From: Paraburkholderia sp. BL21I4N1 | GTDB taxonomy: Bacteria; Pseudomonadota; Gammaproteobacteria; Burkholderiales; Burkholderiaceae | DNA length: 64,000 bases | Assembly (NCBI RefSeq): GCF_002973525.1 | Contig: NZ_PVEN01000006.1 | Location: 124,001 to 188,000, forward strand | Direction of reading: 5' to 3' | Shown here: in pieces, positions 25,256 to 33,790 of the stretch | Position numbering within the stretch: the stretch's first letter is position 1 | Layout of the letters: the number at the start of each line of letters is the position of its first letter | Notes under the pieces: generated by a model | The model's database searches: none | What the model saw: only the letters and a program-made list of their open reading frames with translations | Told to the model about the DNA's origin: nothing | Translations under genes and position numbers: made by a program

Positions 25256-25687
25256 GTCTTTACCTCGATGACGACCGTATCGATTCCGTACAGCGGTGCG
25301 AAGGAGGAAAAACAGGGAGGGGCCGAGGTGGCTTGATCGCTGTTCCGTCGCACATCTGACGGAACAGCGTGCTCCGGTCAGATGAGCGGCTGTTTTTTGG
25401 CTTTGGCGCTAACGGTCGGAATACGACCCGACGCGCGGCCCGAAAGGCAATCCGCCTGACGGCCCAAACGACGCGCACGTGCACCGGCGACGTTCGCGAA
25501 AGCGAAACGGGCGACGGTCGACGAACCGGGTCGGAGCGTTAGGGCGGCAGGCATGAAGCGCAGTGTAACCGCGTACGGCGCGGCTTGGCAAAACCCATCG
25601 CAAAATTGCTTGACTTCTGCAGCAGGGAAACTAATATACGCAACGCGTACACCCACCCCATCCTCTCTTCCCCCGACAGGTGCCCTC
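25256..25687. other. Divergent intergenic region with long perfect hairpin (25338-25369)
   Basis: 432 bases between the DapA-like and aspartate carbamoyltransferase genes, with no convincing gene. It contains CGCTGTTCCGTC / GACGGAACAGCG, a 12-bp perfect stem with an 8-base loop (25338-25369). It lacks a T-run and lies in a divergent promoter region, so it may be an operator or leader hairpin rather than a terminator. Confidence 0.5.
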
Positions 25688-26980
25688 ATGAGCGTCCCGC
25701 AGCAAGCCTTCCTCCGCGATGCGATGCGTCGTCTGAACATGACCCGCGATACCTTCGCCAGCCGTATCGGCGTGTCGAAACGGGCGTTGGACACGTGGCT
25801 GCTGCCGGACGACTCGCAGGAATCGCGCGCCATGCCGGAGATCGTCGAGCGTTTCGTGTCGGAAATCGTCGTGCACGGCGAGCCCGGCGACAAATATACG
25901 CAAAGCGTAGATTCGCAGTCGCTCGCCAGCCAGATGCTGTTCGAGGGCAAGGCGCAGTTGCTGTCGGTGGATCAGTTCTCGCGCGACTCGGTGGAAGCGC
26001 TGTTTCGGGTGGCCGACATCATGCAGCCTATCGCGCGGCGCCGCAAAATCTCACGCGTGCTGGAAGGCGCGGTGCTTGGCAATCTGTTCTTCGAGGCCAG
26101 CACGCGGACCCGCGTGAGCTTTGGCGCGGCCTTCTGCCGGCTGGGCGGCTCGGTGTGCGATACCACGGGTTTCACGTTTTCGTCGATGGCCAAGGGCGAG
26201 TCGATCTACGACACCAGCCGCGTGATGAGCGGCTACGTGGACGCGCTGGTGATCCGTCACCCGGAACAAGGCTCGGTGGCCGAATTCGCGCGCGCCACCA
26301 ACGTGCCGGTCATCAACGGCGGCGACGGTCCCGGCGAACACCCTAGCCAGGCGCTGCTCGATCTCTACACGATCCAGCGCGAGTTTTCGCGGCTGGGCAA
26401 GATCGTCGACGGCGCGCATATCGCGCTGGTCGGCGACCTGAAATACGGGCGGACGGTGCACTCGCTGGTCAAGCTGCTGGCGCTGTACAGCGGTATCAAG
26501 TTCACGCTGATCTCGCCGCCCATGCTGGAAATGCCGAGCTACATCATCGAGCAGATTTCGCGCAACGGCCACGTGATCGAACAAACCAGCGACCTGCGCA
26601 CCGGGTTGCGCGGCGCCGACGTGGTGTACGCCACACGGATTCAGAAAGAGCGCTTCACCGACGAATCGTTCGAAGGCTACACGCCCGACTTCCAGATCAA
26701 TCAGGCGCTGATGGACAGCGTGTGTGGCCCGGACACGCTAATCATGCATCCGCTGCCACGCGACAGCCGGCCGGGTGCGAACGATCTGAGCGTGGATTTG
26801 AATCACGATTCGCGGCTGGCGATTTTCCGCCAGACCGACAACGGCATTCCGGTGCGGATGGCGATTTTCGCGGTGCTGCTGGGCGTCGAAAAACTGGTCC
26901 AGCATTCCATGCGCGACGCCGCGTGGCGCCCGCCGGTTTATCTCGGTCCGGACGATGCGGTGTTTCACGGTATCGATTGA
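25688..26980 (+). CDS. Aspartate carbamoyltransferase with N-terminal HTH-like extension
   Basis: 430 residues. The ATG at 25688 opens an N-terminal extension of about 75 residues that resembles a helix-turn-helix (MTRDTFASRIGVSKRALDTWLL, 18-39). The catalytic part follows: STRT carbamoyl-phosphate loop (138-141), Lys169 in the 80s-type loop (SMAKGES), HPSQ (218-221) and HPLPR. These are the residues expected for carbamoyl transfer to aspartate in pyrimidine synthesis. The usual pyrB is about 310 residues; the extension is known in related bacteria but its job is unclear to me. It could be self-regulatory or DNA-binding. No pyrR, pyrC or pyrI lies nearby, so it may not be the only copy. Confidence 0.88.
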   Translation: MSVPQQAFLRDAMRRLNMTRDTFASRIGVSKRALDTWLLPDDSQESRAMPEIVERFVSEIVVHGEPGDKYTQSVDSQSLASQMLFEGKAQLLSVDQFSRDSVEALFRVADIMQPIARRRKISRVLEGAVLGNLFFEASTRTRVSFGAAFCRLGGSVCDTTGFTFSSMAKGESIYDTSRVMSGYVDALVIRHPEQGSVAEFARATNVPVINGGDGPGEHPSQALLDLYTIQREFSRLGKIVDGAHIALVGDLKYGRTVHSLVKLLALYSGIKFTLISPPMLEMPSYIIEQISRNGHVIEQTSDLRTGLRGADVVYATRIQKERFTDESFEGYTPDFQINQALMDSVCGPDTLIMHPLPRDSRPGANDLSVDLNHDSRLAIFRQTDNGIPVRMAIFAVLLGVEKLVQHSMRDAAWRPPVYLGPDDAVFHGID

Positions 26981-27028
26981 GATGCCTGCGCGGCGCCTGC
27001 GCGATGCCGGCGCCGCAACCGTTCGACA

Positions 27029-27880
27029 TCAGGCCGCGGTGCTGCCCGCGGCGCTTCCGTTCCGTTTGAACGTCCCGGCGAAGAACAGCACCTGATATTG
27101 CACCGCGTTGGCCCAATACGTCCACGTATGACCACCGGGCCGCTCGGCGTAATCGTGCGGCACGCCGAGTTCGACGAGCCGCGCGTGCAACATCCGATTC
27201 GATTGCACGAGCGAGTCGTTCACGCCGCAATCGATCGTCAGCGCGATATGCGCGTTGCCGAACGTCCGCGCATTCGCGACGATCGCCTCGTTGTTCCAGA
27301 AGTCCGCGTGCCGGGCGGGATCGCCGAACACATCGTCGATACCGGGCTCGTCCTCGCAGCCGCGCGGATCCACCGCGCCGCTGATACTGCCCGCCGCGCC
27401 GAATTCGTCCGGCCGGTCGAGCGCGATATGCAGGGCACCGAACCCGCCCATGCTCAACCCGGTAATCGCCCGCGCCTGGCGTGTCGCGATGGTGCGGAAA
27501 TGGGCGTCGATATAGCCGACCACTTCGGTGCCCACATAGGTTTCGTAACGGCTGCGCGGATCGACCGGGCTGTCGATGTACCAGCTCTCGTGACCGCCGT
27601 CGGGCATCACGAGAATCACGTGGTAGCGGTCGGCGAGTTTGCCGATGTGGGAATTGCTGGTCCAGTCCGTGTAGTCGCCGCCCGAGCCGTGCAGCAGATA
27701 AACGACGGGGAAACGGTCGGCCGCTTTACCGCGCCGGTATTGGTCGGGCAGCACGACCGTCGCTTCGAGCGACTTGTGCATCGCGGCACTCGGAATGGTC
27801 ACGACCCTCGACTGGAACGCCCATGCCGGGGTCGTGACGAGCAGCATCAGAATGAGCCAGAACGCACGCGCTTGAATCAT
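27029..27880 (-). CDS. Secreted esterase (alpha/beta hydrolase, esterase D/FrmB type)
   Basis: 283 residues. The start at 27880 (GAGAG upstream) gives a proper signal peptide MIQARAFWLILMLLVTTPAWA. The catalytic triad can be placed: Ser143 in GLSMGGFG, Asp222 in CGVNDS, His251 in GGHTW. The HGSGG (64-68) oxyanion segment is present. The family includes S-formylglutathione hydrolases and mycolyltransferase-like esterases; with an export signal, a periplasmic or extracellular ester hydrolase is likely. Substrate unknown. It is convergent with the aspartate carbamoyltransferase gene. Confidence 0.85.
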   Translation of the reverse strand: MIQARAFWLILMLLVTTPAWAFQSRVVTIPSAAMHKSLEATVVLPDQYRRGKAADRFPVVYLLHGSGGDYTDWTSNSHIGKLADRYHVILVMPDGGHESWYIDSPVDPRSRYETYVGTEVVGYIDAHFRTIATRQARAITGLSMGGFGALHIALDRPDEFGAAGSISGAVDPRGCEDEPGIDDVFGDPARHADFWNNEAIVANARTFGNAHIALTIDCGVNDSLVQSNRMLHARLVELGVPHDYAERPGGHTWTYWANAVQYQVLFFAGTFKRNGSAAGSTAA

Positions 27881-28082
27881 GGTTTGTCGCTCTCGTGTCG
27901 ACCGGCGCAAGCGCTTTTTAGCGCTGACTCCGGTCCCATGCAAGGAAGTTGCCCGAGGTGTTCGAGGAACACCGTCTGTCTGGCATCCGGCGGCAATATT
28001 CTGTCGCCGACTCTAGCAAGGAGGACTTACAACCATATTTCAGCCAACCCTACGGCCCGTCAGCCTGGGTTCCGGCAGCAAC

Positions 28083-28859
28083 CTATTCCACATGCGCCGC
28101 GAATCCAACCCGATCCGGCGCAATGTCCGCCCGCAAGGTGAGATCCGGAATCGTATAAGCGCCGTCGTTCTGCGGCCGGAACGGAATCGGTGCGGTCGTC
28201 CACAGCGCGTCCAGACGTTGCCCGAGCGCGTCGCTCACCTCGGCGTATTTCGCCGCGTCGATCCGGCTCGTGCGATGAATCACGAACGGCGGCAGCACGT
28301 CGAAACCGGGGTAATACAGAATGCCGTGCTGAATCGGAAACAACACGTCGTTCATCGGACCGTTGATACCGCGCGCACTGTAGTGCGATTCCCAGCCGCC
28401 GGTGCTGACGACCAGCATCGCGCGTTTGCCGGCGAACATGCCCTCGCCATAGCGTTCACCCCAGCGCGCGTCGGAATGCTCGCCGACGCCATACGCGAAA
28501 CCGTACGCATAGACGCGCTCCACCCAGCCTTTGAGAATCGCCGGCATCGAGAACCACCAGAGCGGAAACTGCAGGATGACGGCATCGGCCCACTTCAGCT
28601 TCTCCTGCTCGCGTTCGATATCCTTGCTCTGCAATCCATTGGCATACGCATGCTTCGACTCGCGCGACGCATCGAAACGTTCGCCCACTTGTCGTTCGAG
28701 ACTGTCGTGCGCGTCGAGCGGCGCTTTCCAGTTCATCGCATAGAGATCGGAGACCTGGACGGTGTGCCCCGCCGCTTCGAGACGTTTGACGGAAAAATCC
28801 TTCAGCGACCCATTCAACGATTGGGGTTCCGGGTGAGCGTAGACAATTAGAACGTTCAT
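28083..28859 (-). CDS. Flavodoxin-like NAD(P)H:quinone oxidoreductase
   Basis: 258 residues; start at 28859 with GAAGG eight bases upstream. VLIVYAHPEPQSLNGSLKDF is the FMN/FAD-binding opening of the NQO1/KefF/MdaB group; QFPLWWFSMPAILKGWVERVYAYGFAYG is the strongly conserved central block. It should reduce quinones or nitro/azo compounds by two electrons in the cytoplasm, protecting against oxidative or electrophile stress. It is divergent from a LysR gene across a 26-bp near-perfect palindrome, so it is almost certainly that regulator's target. Confidence 0.9.
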   Translation of the reverse strand: MNVLIVYAHPEPQSLNGSLKDFSVKRLEAAGHTVQVSDLYAMNWKAPLDAHDSLERQVGERFDASRESKHAYANGLQSKDIEREQEKLKWADAVILQFPLWWFSMPAILKGWVERVYAYGFAYGVGEHSDARWGERYGEGMFAGKRAMLVVSTGGWESHYSARGINGPMNDVLFPIQHGILYYPGFDVLPPFVIHRTSRIDAAKYAEVSDALGQRLDALWTTAPIPFRPQNDGAYTIPDLTLRADIAPDRVGFAAHVE

Positions 28860-28906
28860 GATCGTGCCTTCGTGACTAAAGGAGACCACGATAGATTCCA
28901 CTACGG

Positions 28907-28932
28907 TATATTGGAAATGAATTCCCAATATA
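28907..28932. promoter_or_regulatory. 26-bp near-perfect palindrome, probable LysR operator
   Basis: Left half TATATTGGAAAT (28907-28918), right half ATTCCCAATATA (28921-28932); 11 of 12 positions are complementary. It sits between the divergent quinone oxidoreductase (start 28859) and LysR (start 28945) genes, 13 bases before the LysR start. The location fits autorepression plus activation of the divergent gene. Confidence 0.6.
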
Positions 28933-28944
28933 TTAGGTATAGTC

Positions 28945-29838
28945 TTGGTTAATTTAAGAAGGCTGGATCTGAACCTGCTGGTCACGCTCGACGTGCTGCT
29001 GTCCGAGCACAACGTGACGCGCGCGGCCGAACGCCTGAACTTCTCGCAGCCGTCGGTCAGCGTGCATCTCGCGAAACTGCGCGATCTGTTCGGCGACCCG
29101 CTGTTGCTGCCGGGACCGCGCGGCATGCGTCCCACCGCCCGGGCCGAAGCATTGCGCGAACCATTGCGCGAGGCGCTAGAAGCACTCGAACGCGCGGTCG
29201 CGCCGGCGAGCCCGTTCGATCCGGCCGAAGCGACGCACAGTTGGCGGATCGCCGCCACCGACTACGCCGAATCGACCATCATCCTCCCCACGCTGGCCAC
29301 GTTGAGAGCAGCCGCGCCGGGCACGCGCCTGGCGATCGTCGAAGCCGTGCCGCCGCGACTGATGCGCCAGGCGGAACAGGGAGAAATCGATCTGGGCTTC
29401 CATACCAGCGAAGGCGCGCCGGACGGTTTGCGCCGTCGCGTGCTGTTCGCCGAGCGTTACGTGCTAGTGGGCCGCGCCGGCCACCCGCGTCTGAAGCGCC
29501 GACCGACGCTCGCGCAATTCTGCAAACTCGAACAGGTGATCGTGTCGCCGGACGGCGGCGGATTCTTCGGCGTCACCGATGAATCGCTCGCGAGGATCGG
29601 CCTCACGCGCCGCGTGGTGCTGTCCGTGCCGCATTTTCTGTTCATGGTGTCGGCGCTCGCGAGCACCGATCTGGTCGGCATGGTGCCGGCACGGCTGGTG
29701 CGCGAAAACAGCGCGCTGCGCATGGTAGAGCCGCCCGTCGAGGTGCCGGGCTACGAGATGGCAATGCTGTGGCACGAGCGCGTGCATCGCGACCCCGCGC
29801 ATCGGTGGTTACGGGACACGATCGCGGCGTCGGTGTGA
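28945..29838 (+). CDS. LysR-family regulator of the divergent quinone oxidoreductase
   Basis: 297 residues, NodD/LinR-like group: LRRLDLNLLVTLDVLLSEHNVTRAAERLNFSQPSVSVHLAKLRDLFGDPLLL is the winged HTH, followed by the effector domain. The start is a TTG at 28945; an in-frame stop lies 27 bases upstream (28918-28920) with no ATG or GTG between, so TTG is forced. The family usually binds an inducer such as a quinone or aromatic compound and activates the neighbouring reductase. The palindrome at 28907-28932 lies just upstream. Confidence 0.9.
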   Translation: MVNLRRLDLNLLVTLDVLLSEHNVTRAAERLNFSQPSVSVHLAKLRDLFGDPLLLPGPRGMRPTARAEALREPLREALEALERAVAPASPFDPAEATHSWRIAATDYAESTIILPTLATLRAAAPGTRLAIVEAVPPRLMRQAEQGEIDLGFHTSEGAPDGLRRRVLFAERYVLVGRAGHPRLKRRPTLAQFCKLEQVIVSPDGGGFFGVTDESLARIGLTRRVVLSVPHFLFMVSALASTDLVGMVPARLVRENSALRMVEPPVEVPGYEMAMLWHERVHRDPAHRWLRDTIAASV

Positions 29839-29862
29839 GGCGCCCGTTTTCGCAGGCGCCTC
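29837..29862. terminator. Stem-loop between convergent LysR and aldo/keto reductase genes
   Basis: GAGGCGCC / GGCGCCTC, 8-bp perfect stem with a 10-base loop, overlapping the LysR stop codon. It can work in both directions; no long T-run is seen. Confidence 0.5.
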
Positions 29863-29881
29863 GCGCGGTCACACAGCACCG

Positions 29882-30886
29882 TCATGCAACGCGCCGTCCT
29901 TCGATCGGATAGCCGGGGTCCGTATAACCCGGCGTCGACGCATGGCCGGGCGGAACGAGGCTATTCACGAGCGCTTCGTCGTCGGGGCCGAGTTGCAGTT
30001 TCAGGGCGTCCATGTAGCCGTCCCAGTGCGCTTCGGTACGCGGACCGGCGATCGTGCTGCTGACCATCTGGTTCTTTAGCACCCAGGCAAGCGCGAATGC
30101 GATCGACGTCGTCCCGCGTTGCTTCGCGTGGTCGGCGATAGTCCGCGCAATGTGCAGCGATTCGGCACGCCACTCGGTCTGCTGAATCCGCTTGTCGCCA
30201 CGGCCCGCGCGCGAGTCGGCCGGCGGCGGCGCGTCTACCGTGTATTTGCCGCTGAGCACGCCGCGCGCGAGCGGGCTGTACGGCACCACGCCCAAACCGT
30301 AGTGATGCGCGGCGGGCAGTTGCTCGACTTCCGCGGTACGGTCCACGAGGTTGTACAACGGCTCGCTCGCGACCGGCCGGTCAATGCCGAGTTGATCGGC
30401 AAGTCGAACGATTTCGGCAATACGCCAGCCACGAAAATTCGACACGCCGAAGTAGCGGATCTTGCCCTGGCGGATCAGATCGCCGATCGCGCGCACCGCC
30501 TCTTCTAGCGGCGCATCGGTCAGCGCGCGATGAAAGTACAGAATATCGATGTAGTCGGTGCCGAGCCGTTTCAGGCTCGCGTCGACCGACTGCATGATCC
30601 ACTTGCGCGACTGCCCCTGTTCGTTCGGACCTTGCGCGGTCGGATAGCCGAACTTGGTGGCCACCACCCAGTTATCGCGGCGCGGCGCGATCGCCCGTCC
30701 GACGATTTCCTCCGAACGACCCGCGTGATACACATCGGCGGTGTCGATGAAGTTGACGCCCTGATCGAACGCCTTGTCGATGATGCGCGCCGACGTCGCT
30801 TCGTCGGTCTCGCCGCCGAACATCATCGCGCCGAGACATAACGGCGAAACCTTGAGGGCACTACGGCCCAGATACCGGTAATCCAT
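29882..30886 (-). CDS. Aldo/keto reductase
   Basis: 334 residues; start at 30886 with AGGAG eight bases upstream. The catalytic tetrad is complete: Asp48, Tyr53 (FIDTADVY), Lys78 (VATKFG) and His119 (LYFHR). The KVSPLCLGAMMFGG opening and VVPYSPLARGVLSGKY are typical of the YdhF/YajO-like NADPH-dependent group. It should reduce aldehydes or ketones in the cytoplasm. It is followed upstream on the same strand by a carboxymuconolactone decarboxylase-like gene (30971-31297), forming a likely operon under the divergent LysR at 31458. Confidence 0.9.
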   Translation of the reverse strand: MDYRYLGRSALKVSPLCLGAMMFGGETDEATSARIIDKAFDQGVNFIDTADVYHAGRSEEIVGRAIAPRRDNWVVATKFGYPTAQGPNEQGQSRKWIMQSVDASLKRLGTDYIDILYFHRALTDAPLEEAVRAIGDLIRQGKIRYFGVSNFRGWRIAEIVRLADQLGIDRPVASEPLYNLVDRTAEVEQLPAAHHYGLGVVPYSPLARGVLSGKYTVDAPPPADSRAGRGDKRIQQTEWRAESLHIARTIADHAKQRGTTSIAFALAWVLKNQMVSSTIAGPRTEAHWDGYMDALKLQLGPDDEALVNSLVPPGHASTPGYTDPGYPIEGRRVA

Positions 30887-30970
30887 TCCTTGTTCTCCTG
30901 TCACGCCGTGCCTTGCACGGGCACGGCTCGATACGCTGTGAAGTACTCCGCCCGATCGGCGACCCGGCGC

Positions 30971-31297
30971 TCAGGCGTCGCGACCCGCAAAAACCTGTCG
31001 CGCGATGCCGAGCGCCGTGCTGGCGGTCGGCCAACCCGAATAGAACGCGAGGTGCGTGATCAACTCGATCAGCTCGTCACGCGACACGCCGTTGTCGAGC
31101 GCCTTGCCGAGATGAAACGGCAATTCGTTGCCGCGGTACATCGCCACGAGGCTGGCGACCGTGACGAGACTGCGATCACGGGGCGACAGACCCGGCCGTT
31201 GCCAGACCTCGCCGAACAGCACGTTGTCCGTATAGTCCGCCAGCGCGGGAGCGATATCGCCGAACGCGTTGCGCGCGGTGTGGGGTTCGTTCGCCAT
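30971..31297 (-). CDS. Carboxymuconolactone decarboxylase-family protein
   Basis: 108 residues; start at 31297 with GGAGA seven bases upstream. DRSLVTVASLVAMYRGNELPFHLGKALDNGVSRDELIELITHLAFYSGWPTA is the CMD core (all-helical). The CxxC of AhpD-type peroxidases is absent, so a thiol peroxidase role is unlikely; a decarboxylase/isomerase-like or accessory role is more likely. It is the first gene of a probable operon with the aldo/keto reductase and diverges from a LysR gene, an arrangement common in this bacterial group. Confidence 0.88.
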   Translation of the reverse strand: MANEPHTARNAFGDIAPALADYTDNVLFGEVWQRPGLSPRDRSLVTVASLVAMYRGNELPFHLGKALDNGVSRDELIELITHLAFYSGWPTASTALGIARQVFAGRDA

Positions 31298-31449
31298 GCA
31301 AGATTCTCCAGTTCGGTTCGAAAGCGGCGTCGGCATCGAGGCGTGGGGCGAGCAGCGCCTCACGTCGGTCCGATTGCATCAGGCCTTCAATTTAAGCGCT
31401 GCGGCGCCCCGCGACTAGACGGTAGAATCGGCAAACACCCATGAGTGAG

Positions 31450-31459
31450 ATTCATGAAT
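31450..31459. promoter_or_regulatory. Palindrome ATTCATGAAT overlapping the LysR start
   Basis: A perfect 10-bp palindrome whose last bases overlap the ATG at 31458. A second dyad, CATGA-N7-TCATG (31440-31456), overlaps it. Such placement suggests autorepression by the LysR protein; not proven. Confidence 0.35.
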
Positions 31460-32351
31460 GGCACGCGACAATCTGAACGACCTGCTGGCTTTTATCGCGG
31501 TCGCCCGCGAACGCAGCTTCACCAAAGCGGCGGCGAAGCTGGGCGTATCGCAATCGGCGTTGAGCCACACGATTCGCGGTCTCGAAACGCGGCTCGGCCT
31601 GCGTCTGCTCACTCGCACGACCCGCAGCGTGTCGCCCACGCCGGCTGGTGAGCGACTGCTGACCACGGTAGGCCCGCGCTTCGACGAAATCGACGAGGAA
31701 CTCGCGGCGCTAGGCGAATTGCGCGACAAACCGGCCGGCACGATCCGCATCACGACCGACGAGCACGCGGCGACCACGATTCTGCAACCGAAGCTCGCCC
31801 TGCTGCTGCCCGACTATCCGGACCTCAAGATCGAACTGGTGGTGGATTTCGGGCTGACCGACATCGTCGCGCAACGTTACGACGTGGGCATCCGTCTCGG
31901 CGACCAGGTGGCGAAAGACATGATCGCGGTCCGCATTGCACCGGACATGCGCATGGCGGTAGTCGCCGCGCCCACCTACTTTGCGAAGCGCGCGCGGCCG
32001 AAGACACCGCAGGATCTGACCGAACACAACTGCATCAACCTGCGGCTGCCGACCTACGGCGGTTTGTATGCGTGGGAATTCGAAAAGGCCGGGCACGAAC
32101 TGAAGGTGCGCGTCGAGGGCCAACTGACTTGCAACGGCACGCAGCAGATGCTCGACGCGGCGTTGATGGGTTGCGGTCTGGCGTACGTGCCCGAGGCGTT
32201 GACGCGTCCGCACGTCGCCGAGGGGCGGCTGAAAGCGGTGCTGAAGGACTGGTGCCCGACGTTCCCCGGCTATCACCTGTACTACCCAAGCCGCCGACAA
32301 TCGTCACGCGCGCTCGCGGTGTTGATCGACGCGTTGCGTTACCGGTCTTGA
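31458..32351 (+). CDS. LysR-family regulator, divergent from CMD/aldo-keto reductase genes
   Basis: 297 residues. HTH DLLAFIAVARERSFTKAAAKLGVSQSALSHTIRGLETRLGLRLLTRTTRSVSPTPAG belongs to the large LysR subgroup seen next to oxidoreductases. The effector domain follows with GTIRITTDEHAATTILQPKL. The ATG at 31458 fits the family start. Likely targets are the divergent genes at 30971 and 29882. Confidence 0.92.
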   Translation: MARDNLNDLLAFIAVARERSFTKAAAKLGVSQSALSHTIRGLETRLGLRLLTRTTRSVSPTPAGERLLTTVGPRFDEIDEELAALGELRDKPAGTIRITTDEHAATTILQPKLALLLPDYPDLKIELVVDFGLTDIVAQRYDVGIRLGDQVAKDMIAVRIAPDMRMAVVAAPTYFAKRARPKTPQDLTEHNCINLRLPTYGGLYAWEFEKAGHELKVRVEGQLTCNGTQQMLDAALMGCGLAYVPEALTRPHVAEGRLKAVLKDWCPTFPGYHLYYPSRRQSSRALAVLIDALRYRS

Positions 32352-32397
32352 GCCGTTTCACGTGAGGCGTGGCGTGGCCACACTGACCACCCCGCGC

Positions 32398-33555
32398 TTA
32401 AACCGCGGTCTGCCCCGGCTCCGCCGCGGGCAATCGCGCGATCTTCTGACTGGCGAAGCGTGCCTTGATCTTCCGACGCATTGGCTCCTCATAAAACCGG
32501 AAGCACAGCAGACTAAGCAGCACGCTCACGGGAATCATGATCCAGCCGTTCGACGGTCCGAAACCCAGCATCACCGACCAGAGCGCAAGCGGCAAATGCG
32601 TGAGATACAGCGAATAACTCGCCTCCCCCAATCGCACTAGCGGCCGCCAGCTCAACAAGCCCAACACGGGACGTTCCAGCAACGCGAGGCCCAGGATCAA
32701 CGCGGCGTAAAACGGCGACTCCAGATAATAGGCCGGCCAGATCGGCCGCCACACGCTGAGTATGAAAATCGCGGTCACCGCCACGCCGATCAGCACGATG
32801 CCTTTGACCTGCTGCGAACTTCCGCTCGCTCTGAGACGCAGGTAGTAGATCGCTACCGCGATACCCATCATGAACTCGGCAAGCCGCGTTACCGGCATCG
32901 AGTAAATCATCGCGGCGCTGCGCGACAACGGTACGAAGCTTTGCAGCAACGCTATCCCTACGCCGGTCGCGAGCCACGCCGCGACGGCGATCAATGCGAT
33001 CCGCGCGACGCTCATCGTCGTCATACGGCGCAATAGAAACGGAAACAGAAGATAGAAAAACGCCTCGCAGGAAACGCTATCCGAGGGTCCGTTCCATGGC
33101 TGATTGATGGCCGAAAACGGCAACCAGCCGTTGAGCAACAGCAACTGGGCGATCAGGCTGACGAACAGCGCCGGATAGATCGCGCCTTTCAGCGCAAACC
33201 ACTCCAGCATTCGTTGCGGGTTGTCATTAAGCACGAGGTACATCACGACCGGCACGCACATCAGCAGGCCGAGCAGGATCATCGGATAGATGCGCGCAAC
33301 ACGTGCCTCGTAAAACGAGCGCACGCCGCCATGGGCCAGTTTGTCGCGATACGTGAAGGTCAGAATGAAACCGGACAGCACGAAGAACAGCGACACGGCC
33401 GAGCGGCCGCCGTCGATGAAATTGAACAACGCAGCCGGCAATGACAGCAGGTTGCGTTCCGAGAAATGGGAGATGACGACCGCGAAAGCGGCAATGAACC
33501 GGATACTGGTCAACGCGGGAAACCCACCGCCCGACTGGTTTGAGCCCACCGCCAT
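32398..33555 (-). CDS. Acyltransferase 3 family membrane protein (OafA-like)
   Basis: 385 residues with about ten transmembrane segments. FIAAFAVVISHFSERN contains the His of the first helix, FFVLSGFILTFTYR the conserved motif, and R/E-rich loops (RVARIYPM) fit the acyltransferase 3 family. Members transfer acetyl or other acyl groups to cell-surface sugars such as O-antigen, exopolysaccharide or Nod factor. No SGNH domain is fused. Neighbours give no pathway context, so the acceptor is unknown. It is convergent with the LysR gene at 31458. Confidence 0.9.
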   Translation of the reverse strand: MAVGSNQSGGGFPALTSIRFIAAFAVVISHFSERNLLSLPAALFNFIDGGRSAVSLFFVLSGFILTFTYRDKLAHGGVRSFYEARVARIYPMILLGLLMCVPVVMYLVLNDNPQRMLEWFALKGAIYPALFVSLIAQLLLLNGWLPFSAINQPWNGPSDSVSCEAFFYLLFPFLLRRMTTMSVARIALIAVAAWLATGVGIALLQSFVPLSRSAAMIYSMPVTRLAEFMMGIAVAIYYLRLRASGSSQQVKGIVLIGVAVTAIFILSVWRPIWPAYYLESPFYAALILGLALLERPVLGLLSWRPLVRLGEASYSLYLTHLPLALWSVMLGFGPSNGWIMIPVSVLLSLLCFRFYEEPMRRKIKARFASQKIARLPAAEPGQTAV

Positions 33556-33745
33556 AGAGTTTGCCCCCGATTAAGCGCGGACCAATCTACCATTCCAGAA
33601 TCGCAGGAATGCGCATGGGGCCGGGTCGATCTGCCGCAATGGCGGGTGTGAGCGGGCGATTGGCGCGATGCGGCTAGCAGGCGTGGCGCCCGAGCCAGAA
33701 GCTCGATGCGATTTGAAGTGTGTGCGGGTGCGGTAAGGACCGCGT

Positions 33746-33779
33746 GAGGCGCAGCGGAGGCCTATCTCCGCCGCGCCTC
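33746..33779 (-). terminator. Stem-loop downstream of aldo/keto reductase 2
   Basis: GAGGCGCAGCGGAG / CTCCGCCGCGCCTC, 13 of 14 pairs with a 6-base loop, just beyond the stop at 33791 on the minus strand. No T-run. The stretch 33556-33790 otherwise holds no gene. Confidence 0.5.
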
Positions 33780-33790
33780 TATGACTACGC

